A stretch of DNA of 64,000 nt from Phycisphaerae bacterium (GTDB lineage: Bacteria; Planctomycetota; Phycisphaerae; UBA1845): the NCBI GenBank assembly GCA_029260015.1, contig JAJDEB010000007.1, positions 62,001-126,000 on the forward strand, read 5' to 3'. Within the stretch, counting starts at the first letter, position 1; every line of letters begins with the position of its first letter. Position numbers and translations under genes: made by a program. Under the pieces are notes generated by a model, which worked only from the letters and a program-made list of their open reading frames with translations, was not told where the DNA came from and ran no database searches. Below, piece by piece: positions 62,394 through 64,000 of this stretch.

Positions 62394-63725
62394 ATGGACG
62401 TCTTTTCAAGAAGCTGCGATCGATTGAATCGTTTGTCGCGCGTTATGTCCGCACCGGTATTCACATGCGCACTGCTGGCTACATTGTTCGCTTCGACGGC
62501 TACATATGCCGACCCAAAGCAGCCCTCACCCAGCCCAGCGCCGGCAGCGACCAACCCGGTTGCTCCTACTCCAACGCCAAGACCCATGTATCCGGTGGAA
62601 CCAACCGGTAAGCGAACCGAATACGCCAAAGACATCCTCATCGATTGGAACGCACTCCAAGTTGAAGTCACAGCCCGCGTCGTCCAAACCGATCTCCCGA
62701 TCGAACTGCTGCTCTGCGCCGAAAACTCAAAGGAACACGAAAGCATTCTGGCCACCGGTGCCCAGCCGCGAAAAATCTACGAAGCCCTTGGACTGATCGG
62801 TGCAACTGTCGGTTCGCCAATGTCCTTCGACCCCACCACCGGTAAACAAACCACCGCATCGGGCCAACCGCTCGACATCGAAATTGAGCATGAATCAAGC
62901 GGTAAGAAACTGCGCCAGAAAGCCCACGAATGGATGGTGGATTCCAAAAACAAAAAGCCCATCGCCCCGCTCGATTGGCGTTTCTGCGGATCGCGCATGG
63001 AAGGTGGAACTTTTACAGCCGACGCCGATGGAACCATCGCCTGCGTCGTAGATTTCTCGACGGCGCTGATCGGTTTGGCGGCGTCCCATTCTGCCAGCGA
63101 CTCCGAGCTTTGGGTGCTCGCCGATAAGAATCGCGTGCCAATGCTGGGCACGACCTGCACGGTCATCATCCGCCCGAAGAAAGATGCTGCGACTCCCCCA
63201 CCTGCAGCGACGGTTTCAACGACCACCGCGCCGGCAGCGAAGTCCGACAACATCGACCTTCTGCTGACACCGGAAGGCTTCTTTCAATCTGGCGACGAAA
63301 TCCTCGACGCCCTGTCCCTCGACGCGATGATCAAAGAGCAAATCAAAACCAACCCCGATCTAAAGGTCAGCCTGACCGCGATGCCGGTCGAGCCCGATGC
63401 CGTCGAAAAAATGAATCTCTTCACGCGCTTGGCTGGGCGGGCCATCATCGGTTCCGGTATCAATCAGAAAAACCTGACCATGAAGCTCCTCGACGAGCCG
63501 CCCAAAGTTGCATCCGACGCGAATGAGCCAGAAACTTCGACGCCCGAGAAGCAGCAACCTAAGCAAGAGGCTCCAAAGGAAAAAACAGGTGCCCCAGAGG
63601 CAGCAAGCCCTTCGCCTGCTCCCGCCGACCTCGGTGAGATCCGACGGAAGGCTGCAGAAAAGAAGAATCCCCAAGCCTCACCTGCACCTTCTCCATCACC
63701 GTCACCCGAAGCCAAGAATCCTTAA
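62394..63725 (+). CDS. Exported YdjY-like protein with Pro-rich ends
   Basis: The product is 443 aa from ATG 62394; ATG 62445 is an alternative that begins directly with the hydrophobic export segment (APVFTCALLATLFASTATYA). A Pro/Ser/Ala-rich linker follows, then the YdjY-type domain (about 75-205): ILIDWNALQVEVTARVV, ELLLCAENSKEHESILAT and PRKIYEALGLIGATVGSP. The C-terminus is a Lys/Glu/Pro-rich tail ending with repeated SPSP units. YdjY-type proteins are planctomycete and proteobacterial periplasmic proteins of unknown function. It starts 23 bases after the secretin stop, so the two are probably cotranscribed. Confidence 0.8.
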   Translation: MDVFSRSCDRLNRLSRVMSAPVFTCALLATLFASTATYADPKQPSPSPAPAATNPVAPTPTPRPMYPVEPTGKRTEYAKDILIDWNALQVEVTARVVQTDLPIELLLCAENSKEHESILATGAQPRKIYEALGLIGATVGSPMSFDPTTGKQTTASGQPLDIEIEHESSGKKLRQKAHEWMVDSKNKKPIAPLDWRFCGSRMEGGTFTADADGTIACVVDFSTALIGLAASHSASDSELWVLADKNRVPMLGTTCTVIIRPKKDAATPPPAATVSTTTAPAAKSDNIDLLLTPEGFFQSGDEILDALSLDAMIKEQIKTNPDLKVSLTAMPVEPDAVEKMNLFTRLAGRAIIGSGINQKNLTMKLLDEPPKVASDANEPETSTPEKQQPKQEAPKEKTGAPEAASPSPAPADLGEIRRKAAEKKNPQASPAPSPSPSPEAKNP

Positions 63726-63785
63726 TCTACCATCCGCCGACGAAGATTTGAGTTTGCGGCGACATTCCAGATAATGGTTGGCGAT

Positions 63786-64000
63786 ATGAATACGACCGCC
63801 AATACTGCCCATTCAATAAACGCACCCGTCACCACTGATCTCAACGCGAAGATCGTGGAGATTGGTCGCAGCATCCTCGCCCGCGAGTGCGAAGCCATCA
63901 CCGAAGCGAAAGCCAACTTGGACAATGCGTTCGTTGATGCTGTTAATGTGATCTTGAATTGCAAGGGTCGGCTGGCTGTTACCGGTATGGGCAAAGCTGG
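63786..64000 (+). CDS. KpsF/GutQ-type sugar-phosphate isomerase, N-terminal part
   Basis: Only the first 71 codons are in the window. The sequence has the KdsD/KpsF/GutQ N-terminal helix (IGRSILARECEAI) and the start of the SIS domain (GRLAVTGMGKAG). Family members convert ribulose-5-phosphate to arabinose-5-phosphate for KDO synthesis. ATG 63774, in frame, is another possible start. Downstream CBS domains lie beyond the window. It follows the YdjY-like gene by about 60 bases and fits the sugar-related genes nearby. Confidence 0.82.
   Translation, partial: MNTTANTAHSINAPVTTDLNAKIVEIGRSILARECEAITEAKANLDNAFVDAVNVILNCKGRLAVTGMGKA

Noticed and set aside
1..64000. tRNA, rRNA, CRISPR arrays, integrases, insertion sequences
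   Set aside because: I looked for T-loop-like motifs, spaced direct repeats and transposase motifs and recognised none; weak tRNAs could be missed by eye.

Overview
The window looks like chromosomal DNA of a planctomycete, most likely Phycisphaerae-like. The evidence is internal: six secreted genes carry planctomycete-style dockerin-like modules, one protein ends in a CGYNLTGN..CPECG zinc ribbon, there is a YdjY-type protein, and there are VCBS/FG-GAP and parallel beta-helix secreted proteins. I recognised no tRNA, rRNA, CRISPR array, prophage or insertion sequence.

Layout. 1-19.7 kb is mainly a run of exported proteins: a VCBS protein cut by the window edge, a giant Ig-like repeat protein, an amidase with a golvesin-like insertion, an FG-GAP propeller, a lipoprotein propeller and a beta-helix/LamG protein. 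They are interrupted by a membrane-spermidine synthase fusion and a polytopic membrane protein. 19.8-25.3 kb holds a flippase-like membrane protein, DUF971, an alpha/beta hydrolase, a 2-hydroxyacid dehydrogenase, an inositol-phosphatase family enzyme and a small lipoprotein. 25.7-27.3 kb encodes a sigma-70 factor with a large helix-turn-helix-bearing N-terminal extension. 28-41 kb is mixed: a secreted DCNGN-repeat protein, DUF3465, a HerA-like ATPase, an M29 aminopeptidase, a PafA-like phosphatase, an NtrC-type activator with a degenerate receiver, and a GbsR-type regulator.

41.4-50.9 kb is the most interesting part. It is a minus-strand operon in the order cysH, sulfite reductase, hemA, cbiX-hemC, cobA-hemD, hemB, hemL, with start and stop codons overlapping from sir through hemB. 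It joins sulfate reduction to synthesis of the siroheme that sulfite reductase needs. Upstream of cysH lie a consensus-like promoter, a 28-codon leader ORF with seven Cys and four Met codons, and a Rho-independent terminator. The leader RNA can form mutually exclusive 1:2, 2:3 (antiterminator) and 3:4 (terminator) pairings. This is the architecture of ribosome-mediated transcription attenuation, here apparently sensing charged tRNA-Cys. The HemC half of the fusion has Ser where the dipyrromethane-carrying Cys is expected.

51-64 kb contains an SGNH hydrolase with an N-terminal dockerin-like module, purE, a nucleotide-sugar dehydrogenase, a DegT-family aminotransferase, a secretin with a roughly 60-residue glycine tract, a YdjY-like protein and the start of a KpsF/GutQ sugar-phosphate isomerase. 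The last genes suggest envelope polysaccharide and secretion functions.

Dispersed palindromic repeats occur in two families: a ~90 bp double hairpin (three copies) and a GTAGGGTGGGC hairpin (three copies).
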